From: CAZQEZ01 sp964592475
GTDB lineage: Bacteria; Bacteroidota; Bacteroidia; Cytophagales; Cyclobacteriaceae
Direction of reading: 5' to 3'
DNA length: 30,362 bases
Assembly (NCBI GenBank): GCA_964592475.1
Contig: CAZQEZ010000049.1
Span: forward strand, 1-30,362
Shown here: positions 1 to 9,526 of the stretch, piece by piece
How the letters are laid out: every line of letters starts with the position of its first letter
Position numbering within the stretch: position 1 is the first letter of the stretch
The notes under the pieces: generated by a model
The model's database searches: none
What the model was told of the DNA's origin: nothing
The model's input: only the letters and a program-made list of their open reading frames with translations
Program-made: the position numbers and the translations under genes

Positions 1-167
1 CTTCTTGTATTTACTAATAAGGATATTCCACAATAAATCATATAGAGCCAATTTTCTCTTCCTTTCTATTTTATTTTCATGTAATAAATCTAATTATAAA
101 CTAGTGCTATCTTGATTAAAAATAGTTATTTTTATCATGTTTGTGAAATTTTAACATAATAAAAGAT

Positions 168-3146
168 TTGTCTGGTTTTATCTACAAAATACACTCACAA
201 TTAAATAATTATATAAGCCTGCCGGCCAAAGAAACATATAATTGGCAATTATTTCAATTTGAAATTTCTCGCAACAATATAAGCCGGGTTGCCTTTTTTT
301 CTCTTATTATTGCTGTAAGTGATTTTTTAATAGGTCTAGGGCTACATTTATTCTATTCATTTAATAGTAATATCCAGCAGAATATCTTCCTCAATTATCT
401 CATTTATGTACATCTTTTAATAATTATTACATTTACTGTTCATCATTTGGTGGCTAAGCAATTGGCCAAAGATGTAGAAAAGAATCAAAAGTGGTGCAAA
501 ACCATTACATGGAGCTTTTCGATCCTCAGTATTGCTATAGCGCTCACTGTTTCTCTAATAGAAGAAAAGCTGGGTGGTATTACTTCAATTTACCTGATTG
601 TAATTTGTACATTGCTTATCATTTTTCATTGGAATTTATACGAGTCTCTAATTCTTTTACTCGGCAGTAATTTTACTTATTTGCTCGTTTTAAGTTTATT
701 TAATGAAAATGGTATAATCAATAAAGGACAAATGGCTTATACCATTATGTTTAGCTTGATATTTTTTCTTTTATCTCGCAATCATTTTAAAATAAAATTA
801 CAAGAGTTCATCCAATTACAGGAAATTGAAAATCAATCCAAAATTTTAAGAAATAAAAATGAGGAACTGAATATAGCTCATTCAACTTTATCTTCCATAA
901 ATAAAAACATTGTACAGGGTTTTTTCAGGGTAGATCAGGAAGGTAATCTTTTATACGCCAACAAATTTTTGGCAGATCTTTTTGGTTTTAACTCCCCTGA
1001 AGATATGATCAACCAATGGCATCCATCTGGTTTTTTAAGCAAGGAGGAACTGCTGGCTATGCGTAAAGAGCTTCTTTCCAAAAAGTTCATTAAAAATAAA
1101 GAAATAAGCTTCAGCAGGCCTTCCAAGGCATTTTTTTGGGGCATCATCAATTGTTATCAAGAAACACAAAATGGAAAAGTATGCTTCGACGGAACATTGA
1201 TAGATAATACAGAAAGAAAAAATGAACAAACCCTTTTAGAAAATCTATCATTGGTTGCCTCCAAAACAGACAATGCTGTTTTCATAATTGATAATGATGA
1301 AAAAATAGAATGGGTAAATGACGCTTTTACCAACCAAACCGGTTATACAGTGGAGGAAGCAAAGGGCAAAAAACCTGGTTCACTTTTTCAAGGTAAAAAT
1401 ATTGACCCAAATACCATTTTACAAATTGGAGATCGAATTTCAAAAGGACTTAGTTTCACCGGCGAAATGCTAAATTATCATAAAGATGGCTATGAGTTTT
1501 GGGTACATATGGCTCTAAATCCCATTTTGAATCGCAATAATGAAATTGTAAAATACGTGGTTGTTCAAAGTGATATCACCGAGCGAAAAAACGTAGAAAA
1601 GGAGCTAATAAAAGCTAAAGAGGAAGCCGAACGATTAGTAAAAGTAAAAGAAGAGTTTTTGAGCATGGTAAGTCATGAACTCAGAACTCCTTTAAATGCC
1701 GTGATAGGAATGAGCCACCTGTTGTTACAAGAATCTCCTCGTCCTGACCAGGTACAAAGTTTACAATCGCTAAAAGTATCAGCGGAGTATCTATTATCCT
1801 TAATTAACGATATTCTGGATTTTAGTAAAATTGAAGCCGGAAAAATAACCATTGACAATTCTGCTTTCAATTTTTATAATTTTATTCATTCTGTAGAGCA
1901 AACATTCTTCTATTTGGCCGAAGAAAAAAATATTCAGTTTACGCTGAAGTTGCCTCCGGATGTCCCTCCCGCTATTGTAGGTGACCCGGTTAGGTTAAAC
2001 CAAATTCTATTTAACTTATTAAGCAATGCTATTAAGTTTACTGATAATGGTGTGGTGGAGTTAGATATTGAGATTATCCATCAAAATACGCAGAAAGTCG
2101 TACTTGATTTCTATGTAAGAGATACAGGTATGGGTATTCCACAAGACAAATTGCAAACAATTTTTGATAGATTTGAACAAGTAAACCCAAATTCTACAAT
2201 TAGCAAACGGGGAGGAACTGGTTTAGGATTGGCCATTACTAAAAGCTTAATAGAAATGATGGGGGGATCAATTAAAGTTGATAGTACAGTAAACGTCGGC
2301 TCTACATTTTCATTTCAATTAGCATTTGATATTAATCAGCAAGAGGTGACTGAGCATAAAATTCAGGATTATAATGTAGATAATTTTGAAAAATTAAATT
2401 TACTTTTAGTAGAAGATAATAAGATCAATCAGCTGGTGGCAATTAAATTTATGAAGAAGTGGAATATCAATCACCAAGTAGTTGAAAACGGACAATTAGC
2501 TTATGAAGAAGCCCAAAGAAATCAATTTAACATGATTTTGATGGATTTGCAGATGCCGGAGATGGATGGTTACGAAAGTTCTAGATTGATCAGAAAGCTG
2601 GATGGATACGAAAACATCCCTATAATAGCACTTACTGCTGCATCATTAGAAGCTAAAGACGATGTGTATTCTGCAGGCATGAATGATTTTATAATTAAGC
2701 CATTTAATCCGGTAGATTTATACTCCAAAATAAAAACACATTGCCAAAAAATAGTTGGAACAGAACAAATAGCTTCTAATGAAGCAGAAACAATTAATAT
2801 AAGTGAAATTCAGCGTATTGCTTGTGGAGACCAACAGTTTTTGCTAGAACTGTTGGATATATGCATAGAACAATTTACTACAGTTCCTTTACAACTTCAA
2901 AAAGCCTTTGCCGAAAACCAGCCAGACACAATATTAGGTTTAATGCACAAGATAAAACCTTCAATTAAAATGCTTAGGGATTTTGATTTAGAGAAATCTG
3001 CCAGCCAGTTGACTACAGCGATTAATAAAAATGTAGAGCACACAAATAAACAAATGAAAAAACTGGAAAATTTTATTGCAATCACCTCACAAATAAATCA
3101 AAAACTTAAAAGTAAATCCAACGAACTAAAGTCCATCATATCATAA
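168..3146 (+). CDS. Hybrid sensor histidine kinase (PAS-PAS-HisKA-HATPase-REC-Hpt)
   Basis: This is a membrane-bound hybrid kinase that should autophosphorylate on His and relay to its own receiver and Hpt domains. About six hydrophobic segments fill residues 40-205. Two PAS domains follow (about 240-350 and 355-475), then HisKA with SHELRTPLN (phospho-acceptor H503). The HATPase domain has an N-box with N620, G1 DTGMGI at 652-657 and a GGTGLGLAI box near 685. A receiver domain has phospho-acceptor D793 in MDLQMPEMDG and conserved K844. The last 120 residues look like an Hpt domain with H927 in a HKIKPS motif, the form I associate with Bacteroidota. The start is TTG: an in-frame TGA lies at 144-146, no ATG or GTG lies between it and 168, and the next ATG falls inside the membrane domain. 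No response regulator gene is adjacent, so the output partner is unknown. The signal sensed cannot be deduced. Confidence 0.93.
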   Translation: MSGFIYKIHSQLNNYISLPAKETYNWQLFQFEISRNNISRVAFFSLIIAVSDFLIGLGLHLFYSFNSNIQQNIFLNYLIYVHLLIIITFTVHHLVAKQLAKDVEKNQKWCKTITWSFSILSIAIALTVSLIEEKLGGITSIYLIVICTLLIIFHWNLYESLILLLGSNFTYLLVLSLFNENGIINKGQMAYTIMFSLIFFLLSRNHFKIKLQEFIQLQEIENQSKILRNKNEELNIAHSTLSSINKNIVQGFFRVDQEGNLLYANKFLADLFGFNSPEDMINQWHPSGFLSKEELLAMRKELLSKKFIKNKEISFSRPSKAFFWGIINCYQETQNGKVCFDGTLIDNTERKNEQTLLENLSLVASKTDNAVFIIDNDEKIEWVNDAFTNQTGYTVEEAKGKKPGSLFQGKNIDPNTILQIGDRISKGLSFTGEMLNYHKDGYEFWVHMALNPILNRNNEIVKYVVVQSDITERKNVEKELIKAKEEAERLVKVKEEFLSMVSHELRTPLNAVIGMSHLLLQESPRPDQVQSLQSLKVSAEYLLSLINDILDFSKIEAGKITIDNSAFNFYNFIHSVEQTFFYLAEEKNIQFTLKLPPDVPPAIVGDPVRLNQILFNLLSNAIKFTDNGVVELDIEIIHQNTQKVVLDFYVRDTGMGIPQDKLQTIFDRFEQVNPNSTISKRGGTGLGLAITKSLIEMMGGSIKVDSTVNVGSTFSFQLAFDINQQEVTEHKIQDYNVDNFEKLNLLLVEDNKINQLVAIKFMKKWNINHQVVENGQLAYEEAQRNQFNMILMDLQMPEMDGYESSRLIRKLDGYENIPIIALTAASLEAKDDVYSAGMNDFIIKPFNPVDLYSKIKTHCQKIVGTEQIASNEAETINISEIQRIACGDQQFLLELLDICIEQFTTVPLQLQKAFAENQPDTILGLMHKIKPSIKMLRDFDLEKSASQLTTAINKNVEHTNKQMKKLENFIAITSQINQKLKSKSNELKSIIS

Positions 3147-3371
3147 TTACCAGAAGCTTAAGCTCATATTTGCATGCTTAATATATAAAGTTATCAGTTT
3201 TTATAATCAATTAATATCCTGCTCTTAAATTTTTGGGCTTCATGAGCATAATTTTTCCATGAAAGCTAAACTATTGCATTAATTGTTCTTTTAAAAGAAA
3301 ACTTTATAATGCTAAATTGTCATAATACTATTATTTTAGCAGTTGAAACTAGAAATAATTTTTTAAGATAA

Positions 3372-5213
3372 ATGAAAAAGTACAAAGTTGAGAACCAGGC
3401 TTTGGTGGACTGGATAGTTGAATTAGAAAAACATTGTGAACCAGATAGTATCCATTGGTGTAATGGCTCTAAAGATGAATATGATCAATTGGCTGGTCAA
3501 ATGGTGGAAAAAGGGACATTTACCAAATTAGATGAAGAAAAATGGCCCGATAGTTATGCCTGCAACTCCGACCCGAGTGATGTGGCAAGGGTAGAGGACA
3601 GAACTTTTATATGTTCACGCAGAAGAGAGGATGCAGGCCCAACCAATAATTGGGTAGAACCCAAAGAAATGAAGCAGACTTTGAATGAGCTATTTAAAGG
3701 ATGCATGAAAGGTCGTACGATGTATGTAATCCCTTTTAGTATGGGACCGGTTGGCTCAAACATTGCACACATTGGAGTAGAGGTTACTGACTCGGAATAT
3801 GTAGTTGTTAATATGCATATTATGACACGCGTAGGCACCGAAGTAATTGATGTATTAGGTGCTGATGGCGAATTTGTAAAGTGTCTACATTCGGTAGGTG
3901 CTCCGCTAGAGGAGGGTCAGGAAGATGCCAAATGGCCTTGCAATCCTACCACTAAATACATAGTTCATTACCCGGAAACCAGGGAAATTCAATCGTATGG
4001 TTCAGGATATGGCGGAAATGCATTATTAGGTAAAAAATGTTTTGCATTACGCATTGCTTCCAATATGGCTCGAGAAGAGGGATGGTTAGCTGAACACATG
4101 TTAATACTAGGAATAGAAGAACCTGATGGTCAAAAAACCTACGTGGCTGCTGCTTTTCCCAGTGCATGTGGAAAAACAAATTTTGCAATGTTAATTCCAC
4201 CGGCGGATATGCAAGAGCAAGGCTGGAAAGTAACTACGGTAGGGGATGATATTGCCTGGATTAAACCGGGTAAAGATGGAAAGCTTTATGCCATAAATCC
4301 TGAATTCGGATATTTTGGGGTGGCGCCAGGTACCAATGAAAAAACCAATCCCAATGCTATGGCTAGCTTAAAGAAAAATTCCATTTTTACCAATGTTGGT
4401 ATCACGGATGATGGTGACATTTGGTGGGAAGGAATGTCAAAAAACCCTCCGGTAAATATGACTACATGGACAGGGGAAAGATATGACCCAAATAGTGGCA
4501 ATCCTGCGGCCCACCCCAACGCCAGGTTTACAGCTCCGGCAAATCAATGCCCAAGTATCGATGATGCCTGGGAAGATCCTGCTGGCGTGCCAATAAGTGC
4601 ATTTATATTTGGTGGTCGTCGTTCTACTACAGTACCCTTGGTTTACCAGGCAGTAAATTGGAATTTTGGTGTTTATCTAGCTTCTACCATGGGGTCGGAA
4701 ATGACAGCAGCAGCTTTTGGAAATATTGGCAAAGTAAGAAGGGATCCTTTTGCAATGCTACCCTTCTGCGGTTATCATATGGCAAATTATTTCAATCATT
4801 GGCTGGAATTTGGCAGGTCGTTACCCAACCCTCCACGAATATTTGGTGTTAACTGGTTTCGTAAAGATGCAAATGGCAAATTTTTATGGCCAGGTTTTGG
4901 TCAAAACATGCGCGTACTTAAATGGATTGTAGAAAGAGTGAATGGAAAAGCATTTGCTAAAGAGAGTCCAATTGGATGGATGCCACGCTATGAAGATATC
5001 CATTGGGAAGGCTTAGATTTCACCGAGAAGCAATTTGCTGAAATAATGGAAATTGACCGTGAAGCATGGAAAAAAGAAGTGTTGGACCACGAAGAGTTAT
5101 TTAATCGTATGTACGACAAGTTACCAAAAGAGTATCACTTTATGAGGGAGTTACTTCTTTCTAGCTTATGGCGATCACCCGAACATTGGGGATTGGCTCC
5201 GGAAAGAGTATAA
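3372..5213 (+). CDS. pckG: Phosphoenolpyruvate carboxykinase (GTP)
   Basis: This enzyme converts oxaloacetate and GTP to phosphoenolpyruvate, CO2 and GDP, the first committed step of gluconeogenesis in the cytosol. The 613-residue length fits the GTP-dependent family rather than the roughly 530-residue ATP family. The P-loop-like kinase-1a motif FPSACGKTNFAM contains the hyper-reactive Cys of the GTP family (C266) with K268, T269 and N270. The metal-ligand region shows H242 in AEHM and D292/D293 in VGDDIAW. The guanine and OAA site strings GYGGNALLGKK and FGGRRSTTVPLVYQ are also present. It starts at ATG with no obvious Shine-Dalgarno, as is usual in this phylum. It stands alone between the kinase and a strong terminator. 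The 225-bp upstream gap shows no clear -7 box. Its presence agrees with growth on amino acids or organic acids. Confidence 0.97.
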   Translation: MKKYKVENQALVDWIVELEKHCEPDSIHWCNGSKDEYDQLAGQMVEKGTFTKLDEEKWPDSYACNSDPSDVARVEDRTFICSRRREDAGPTNNWVEPKEMKQTLNELFKGCMKGRTMYVIPFSMGPVGSNIAHIGVEVTDSEYVVVNMHIMTRVGTEVIDVLGADGEFVKCLHSVGAPLEEGQEDAKWPCNPTTKYIVHYPETREIQSYGSGYGGNALLGKKCFALRIASNMAREEGWLAEHMLILGIEEPDGQKTYVAAAFPSACGKTNFAMLIPPADMQEQGWKVTTVGDDIAWIKPGKDGKLYAINPEFGYFGVAPGTNEKTNPNAMASLKKNSIFTNVGITDDGDIWWEGMSKNPPVNMTTWTGERYDPNSGNPAAHPNARFTAPANQCPSIDDAWEDPAGVPISAFIFGGRRSTTVPLVYQAVNWNFGVYLASTMGSEMTAAAFGNIGKVRRDPFAMLPFCGYHMANYFNHWLEFGRSLPNPPRIFGVNWFRKDANGKFLWPGFGQNMRVLKWIVERVNGKAFAKESPIGWMPRYEDIHWEGLDFTEKQFAEIMEIDREAWKKEVLDHEELFNRMYDKLPKEYHFMRELLLSSLWRSPEHWGLAPERV

Positions 5214-5244
5214 CCTACTTTACACATAATATGGCTAATAATTA

Positions 5245-5276
5245 AAACCACGATTTCAAAAAGATCGTGGTTTTTT
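5245..5276 (+). terminator. Rho-independent terminator after pckG
   Basis: AAACCACGAT (5245-5254) and ATCGTGGTTT (5264-5273) form a perfect 10-bp stem around a 9-nt loop, followed directly by a T run. It lies 31 bp past the pckG stop, so it should end that transcript and isolate the sulfatase gene. Confidence 0.9.
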
Positions 5277-5288
5277 CAATATCGTTTA

Positions 5289-5318
5289 TTGGCAAATTAT
5301 CAAAATACATTAACTTTA
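5289..5318 (+). promoter_or_regulatory. Putative Bacteroidota promoter of the sulfatase gene
   Basis: A TTG (-33 type) at 5289-5291 is followed after 19 bp by TAACTTTA at 5311-5318, one mismatch from the Bacteroidota -7 box TAnnTTTG. The predicted leader before the ATG at 5354 is about 30 nt. The location just after a terminator fits, but the match is imperfect. Confidence 0.35.
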
Positions 5319-5353
5319 AGGAATAATAATTTACGAGTTTAAAACCCAAAAAT

Positions 5354-7207
5354 ATGAAAATAATAAATAAGCTTGCCTTGATATTTATCATTGCAATTTT
5401 ATATCAATGCAATCAAAAGCAGGAAGCAGAAATTCCTCCACCTAATGTCTTATGGCTAGTAAGTGAAGACAATAGTCCTTTTATAGGAGCTTATGGTGAT
5501 ACTTATGCTATTACACCTGTACTGGATAGCTTAGCAAAAAAAAGTATTCTTTACACACATGCCTTTGCAGCTGCGCCAGTTTGTGCGCCTAATCGTAATA
5601 CCCTCATTACTGGCATGTATGCTAATGCTTTAGGAACTGAAAATATGAGAAGCGGATATGCTATACCTGAAGAATTTAAGTTTTATCCCCATTATTTGAA
5701 AGAGGCGGGCTACTACTGTACTAATAATGCCAAAAAAGATTACAATACAGTAGATCAACCAAATGCATGGCATGAATCAAGTAGAGAAGCTACCTATCAA
5801 ACAAGGCCGGCAGGTATGCCTTTTTTTCATATTCAAAATTTTGGCGTGTCTCATGAGGGACAAATTCATAAATCTACGCCTACAGATGATTTAATTCATA
5901 ACCCTGAAGATGCTCCCATTCCTCCCTACCACCCTACTACTCCGGAAATGAAACATGACTGGGCACAGTATTATGATCAAGTGACAATGATGGATAGTGA
6001 AATTGGCAAATTTTTGCAACAGTTAGAGGCCGATGGTCTTACCGATAGTACAATTGTTTTTTATTATAGCGATCATGGAGGAGTTTTAGGTAGAAGTAAA
6101 AGGTTTATTTATGAATCCGGATTACACATTCCTTTGTTGGTTTACTTCCCCCCAATGTACCAGCATCTTGCACCGGCCGAACCCGGAAGCCAAAGTCAAA
6201 GAATCGTTAGTTTTGTTGATCTGTCCCCTACTTTATTAAGCATTTGTGGTATAGAGCCGCCAAAAAATATGCATGGACAGCCATTTTTGGGCAAAAGTCA
6301 GAAAGAACCCAGAAAGTATGCTTACAGCTTTAGAGGCAGAATGGACGAGCGCATGGATCTGGTGCGAAGTGTTAGAGATAAAAAATTTAGGTATGTGAAA
6401 AATTATATGCCACATAAAATTTATGGTCAATATATAGAATATTTGTGGCGAGCTCCTAGTATGGCTTCATGGGAAGAAGCATTCAAGGCTGGTGAATTAG
6501 ATGAAACTCAATCAAGATTTTTTCTTCCAAAACCTCCTGAAGAGTTATATAATGTAGAAAACGATCCTCATAATATACACAACCTGGTAAATGATCCGGA
6601 ATATCAAGCAGTATTAAATGAGCTAAGAGAAGCTAACCAAAAATGGCTGGTAAAAATTAAAGACATTGGTTTTATTCCTGAGGCCATGGTTTATGAAATT
6701 AGTGGAGATACCACTATGTATCATTTTGCTCGTTCGCAAGCCTATGATGTAGAAAAAGTGGTGGAAGCGGCGGAAACAGCTTCTTCGGGAAAAGTTGATG
6801 ACTGGAATGCTATCCTCGCGTATTTACAAGATGAAGACCCAATAATACGCTACTGGGGTGCAACAGGATGCTTATTGCATCCGGATAAGTCTTTACAAAT
6901 AGCTGAAAACTTAGCAACTATGGCAAATGATCCACAAGAGAATACGGCAGTGAGGATTGCTGCAAGTGAATCTTTATTTAGCATAGGCGAAAATGAAAAA
7001 GCTGTACAAGCTATTACAAAAACCTTAGCTACTGATAATTTAATGGCTCGAGTACAGGCTATTAACGTACTTGACACTTACAGCCAAGTATCAAAAGGCG
7101 CCGAGGAAACAGTGCAAAAATTAGTAGCCTCTGTTGACGAGAAAAACAGAAACTACGATATAAGAGCAGCCAGGCGATTATTACAAAAATGGCAAAACAA
7201 TCGCTAG
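5354..7207 (+). CDS. Lipoprotein sulfatase (formylglycine, S1 type)
   Basis: This is a predicted type I sulfatase that removes sulfate esters or N-sulfates from glycans. Residues 1-19 form a lipoprotein signal with a lipobox ending in C19 (LYQC), so the protein should be membrane-anchored. The catalytic signature CAPNRNTLITG starts at C77, the residue converted to formylglycine, with R81 in place. Metal-site strings SEDNSP (about residue 38) and YSDHGG are present. The N-terminal half resembles the heparan N-sulfatase-like branch (WLVSEDNSPFIGAYGD), but the substrate cannot be fixed by eye. The last 150 residues (about 465-617) are helical and repeat-like, reminiscent of HEAT/PBS repeats, which is unusual for a plain sulfatase. 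The next gene lies 81 bp downstream with no terminator between, so the two are probably co-transcribed. The maturation enzyme is not in this window. Confidence 0.9.
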   Translation: MKIINKLALIFIIAILYQCNQKQEAEIPPPNVLWLVSEDNSPFIGAYGDTYAITPVLDSLAKKSILYTHAFAAAPVCAPNRNTLITGMYANALGTENMRSGYAIPEEFKFYPHYLKEAGYYCTNNAKKDYNTVDQPNAWHESSREATYQTRPAGMPFFHIQNFGVSHEGQIHKSTPTDDLIHNPEDAPIPPYHPTTPEMKHDWAQYYDQVTMMDSEIGKFLQQLEADGLTDSTIVFYYSDHGGVLGRSKRFIYESGLHIPLLVYFPPMYQHLAPAEPGSQSQRIVSFVDLSPTLLSICGIEPPKNMHGQPFLGKSQKEPRKYAYSFRGRMDERMDLVRSVRDKKFRYVKNYMPHKIYGQYIEYLWRAPSMASWEEAFKAGELDETQSRFFLPKPPEELYNVENDPHNIHNLVNDPEYQAVLNELREANQKWLVKIKDIGFIPEAMVYEISGDTTMYHFARSQAYDVEKVVEAAETASSGKVDDWNAILAYLQDEDPIIRYWGATGCLLHPDKSLQIAENLATMANDPQENTAVRIAASESLFSIGENEKAVQAITKTLATDNLMARVQAINVLDTYSQVSKGAEETVQKLVASVDEKNRNYDIRAARRLLQKWQNNR

Positions 7208-7288
7208 TTTACAATTTAAATTGATCATATTTTGTATATTAAATAGCAGAATTAAATTTTATATCAATTAATCATAATTTTTCATAAA

Positions 7289-8587
7289 ATGGCAGAAAAT
7301 AATAATATATCAAGACGTGGCTTTATAAGTAAATCTTTAGTTGGTGCTGCAGGTTTAACTATACTACCAGGATTAAGCTTTGGCCGATCTACTAATGATG
7401 TTATTAGATTAGGGTTTATAGGCATGGGGCGTCAATCCATGTTTTTATTGAATGGCTTTATGCAAGTGCCCGGTGTAGAAGTGGTAGCAGGAAGCGACGT
7501 ATATGGTGTAAAACGTAAGCGATTTGAGCAAAAAGTAAAAGAACACTACAACAAAAATAACAAAAAAGCTGAAGTGAAAAGTTATGAAAATTATAAGGAA
7601 CTGCTTGATCGTACTGATATTGATGCGGTAGTAATTGCTTCTCCTGACCATTGGCATGCTTTAATGGCAATTGACGCGGTTAAAGCCGGTAAAGATGTAT
7701 ACCTGGAAAAACCTTTAACTTTTACAATCAGAGAAGGGCAAGAGCTTGTTTTAGCAGTTAGAGATCATAATAGAATTCTTGGTGTTGGAAGTCAACAAAG
7801 GTCGGACCCTAATTTTCAGCATGCTGTTAAATTAGTGCAAGACGGTGCAATTGGCCGAGTGCAAAAAATAAATGCTTATGTAGGCGCCCCTCCTACTATT
7901 TATGACTTACCAAAAGAACCCATTCCTAAAGATTTAAATTGGGATTTATGGCTTGGCCCAAATCCTTATGTTCATTATAATCACGAGTTAAACCCACCAA
8001 TCTCGGTAAATCCACCGAAGGATGAGCAATTGTGGGGTGCCTGGAGATGGTACAAAGAAATGGGTGGTGGCTTTACTACTGATTGGGGCGCTCATATGTT
8101 TGACATAGCGCAATGGGGATTGGAAATGGACGGAAGCGGACCGATGGAAATAATTCCGGCCGGTTACCAGGGAACACCCCACCTTACTTATATTTATCGT
8201 AATGGGGTGGTAATGACTGAAGAACCATTTAACGAGCAAAAAACAAAAGGAGTGAAATTTTGGGGTAATGATGGATGGATAGAAGTAGCTCGCGGTTATT
8301 TCCAGGGATCAACACCTGCTCTAAAACCAGAAATATCTGAAGATAATGGTCCTTATGAAACCAAAATTCCTCACCAGATTAACTTTATAGAATCGGTTCG
8401 AGCTCGAAAAGATCCACAGGTTCCTGTTGAAGTAGGTCACAGCAGCTGTACGGTTTGTAATTTAGGTAATATTGCTTATGAATTGGGGAGGCCTGTACGA
8501 TGGAATCCTGATACACAAACATTTGTAAATGATGCTGAAGCAGTAAAGTTTTATCACCGCGACTATCGAGATGGCTATAGTTTATAG
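7289..8587 (+). CDS. Tat-exported Gfo/Idh/MocA family oxidoreductase
   Basis: This is an NAD(P)-dependent sugar dehydrogenase-like protein. A Tat signal with SRRGFI (R9, R10) and a hydrophobic stretch ending near FG at 31-32 implies export of a folded, cofactor-loaded protein. The Rossmann motif GFIGMGRQ lies at 42-49, DHWH at 120-123 and the family hallmark EKP at 140-142. A DWGAHMFDIAQWGL block lies in the C-terminal substrate domain. Secreted Gfo/Idh/MocA proteins in Bacteroidota often sit with glycan-degrading genes, and some act as NAD-dependent glycosidases such as GH109. Without a search I cannot tell a dehydrogenase from a GH109-like hydrolase. It follows the sulfatase by 81 bp and is closed by a terminator, so the pair looks like a bicistronic glycan-processing unit. 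Confidence 0.9.
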   Translation: MAENNNISRRGFISKSLVGAAGLTILPGLSFGRSTNDVIRLGFIGMGRQSMFLLNGFMQVPGVEVVAGSDVYGVKRKRFEQKVKEHYNKNNKKAEVKSYENYKELLDRTDIDAVVIASPDHWHALMAIDAVKAGKDVYLEKPLTFTIREGQELVLAVRDHNRILGVGSQQRSDPNFQHAVKLVQDGAIGRVQKINAYVGAPPTIYDLPKEPIPKDLNWDLWLGPNPYVHYNHELNPPISVNPPKDEQLWGAWRWYKEMGGGFTTDWGAHMFDIAQWGLEMDGSGPMEIIPAGYQGTPHLTYIYRNGVVMTEEPFNEQKTKGVKFWGNDGWIEVARGYFQGSTPALKPEISEDNGPYETKIPHQINFIESVRARKDPQVPVEVGHSSCTVCNLGNIAYELGRPVRWNPDTQTFVNDAEAVKFYHRDYRDGYSL

Positions 8588-8618
8588 GCTGATACATGTG
8601 AAAAATAAATAGCTTGAT

Positions 8619-8654
8619 AAGCCCTGATAATTATATTTCAGGGCTTTTTTTTTT
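8619..8654 (+). terminator. Rho-independent terminator after the Gfo/Idh/MocA gene
   Basis: AAGCCCTGA (8619-8627) pairs perfectly with TCAGGGCTT (8638-8646) around a 10-nt loop, followed by eight further T residues. It ends the sulfatase/oxidoreductase unit. Confidence 0.92.
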
Positions 8655-8691
8655 AAAATATTCAGACAACTAGTCGATCAATTAATCCTGC

Positions 8692-8707
8692 TTATAAGTA
8701 CTTATAA
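8692..8707. promoter_or_regulatory. Perfect 16-bp palindrome, candidate operator
   Basis: TTATAAGTACTTATAA is a perfect palindrome in the AT-rich gap upstream of the methyltransferase and GntR regulator genes. Its GTAC centre fits the general GT...AC core of GntR-family operators, so autoregulation by the product of the gene at 9527 is an attractive inference. No second copy was noticed in the window. Confidence 0.4.
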
Positions 8708-8834
8708 CAACACTTACAATCATAATTTATGAATAAAAGTTATTGATTATAAATCTGTAATAAAATAAATTAATAATTAAGAAACTATCCTAAATGGCTT
8801 ATTGTTAGCAAAGTACACCAAATTTTTCTATATT

Positions 8835-9440
8835 ATGCATACCAAAATCGATTTTTTGAAAGAGCTATCTGAAGATCATCAAACCAGCTCCTTGCCAGCA
8901 TGGCTATTAGAAGATATAACTCAGGAACGTTTGTTCTGGACTGTAGAAAAACTAAATATCTTACCTGAAAACAATATATTATCTATAGGATACGGATCCG
9001 GGCATTTAATTTATTATATCGCCAATGAATTGCAACATGGAGGTGGTTCTGTTGTAGGTTTGGATAATTCTGAAATTATGAAGCGTCATGCTTCAGCGAT
9101 TAATCAGAAATTTATTGACAGCAATGTCGTGAAGCTATTAAGTGGCGGGGCAAATAAATTAGATTACCCGAGTGATTATTTTGACCACATCTTTACCCAC
9201 AATATTCATTTCTTCTGGAATGATCCGGTAAGAGAAATTTCTCATATAACACCATTTTTAAAAACAGGAGGAAAATTTTCCTTAATATTTCAACCCAGGT
9301 GGGCAAAAAACGATTCTGATATACAAGAAAGTATTAAAAGAATTAGAAGTGAACTGCAACGTTCTGGTTTTAACCAAATAGTAGTAGATAGTAAAGAAAT
9401 GGAGCCTGTGCAATGTATTTCAGTTTGTGGTATTAAATAA
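8835..9440 (+). CDS. Class I SAM-dependent methyltransferase
   Basis: This is a small predicted methyltransferase of 201 residues. SAM-binding motif I is seen as SIGYGSGH, followed by an acidic residue at the end of the second strand (VVGLDNSEI). A post-motif string DYPSDYFDHIFTHNIHFFW and a GGKFSLIFQP strand also fit the fold. The frame can open at TTG 8802. I prefer ATG 8835 because the extra 11 residues (LAKYTKFFYI-like) precede the usual helical N-terminus and ATG is the common start. The acceptor substrate cannot be told from the sequence. The GntR regulator gene starts 86 bp downstream on the same strand with no terminator between, so the two may share a transcript. Confidence 0.85.
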   Translation: MHTKIDFLKELSEDHQTSSLPAWLLEDITQERLFWTVEKLNILPENNILSIGYGSGHLIYYIANELQHGGGSVVGLDNSEIMKRHASAINQKFIDSNVVKLLSGGANKLDYPSDYFDHIFTHNIHFFWNDPVREISHITPFLKTGGKFSLIFQPRWAKNDSDIQESIKRIRSELQRSGFNQIVVDSKEMEPVQCISVCGIK

Positions 9441-9526
9441 TCATTTGATTAATATTCAATTACTTCATCTTTTTTGCAATATATAAGATATTTGTGCTTT
9501 GTTAAAAATAGAAAAATTTATAGGGC

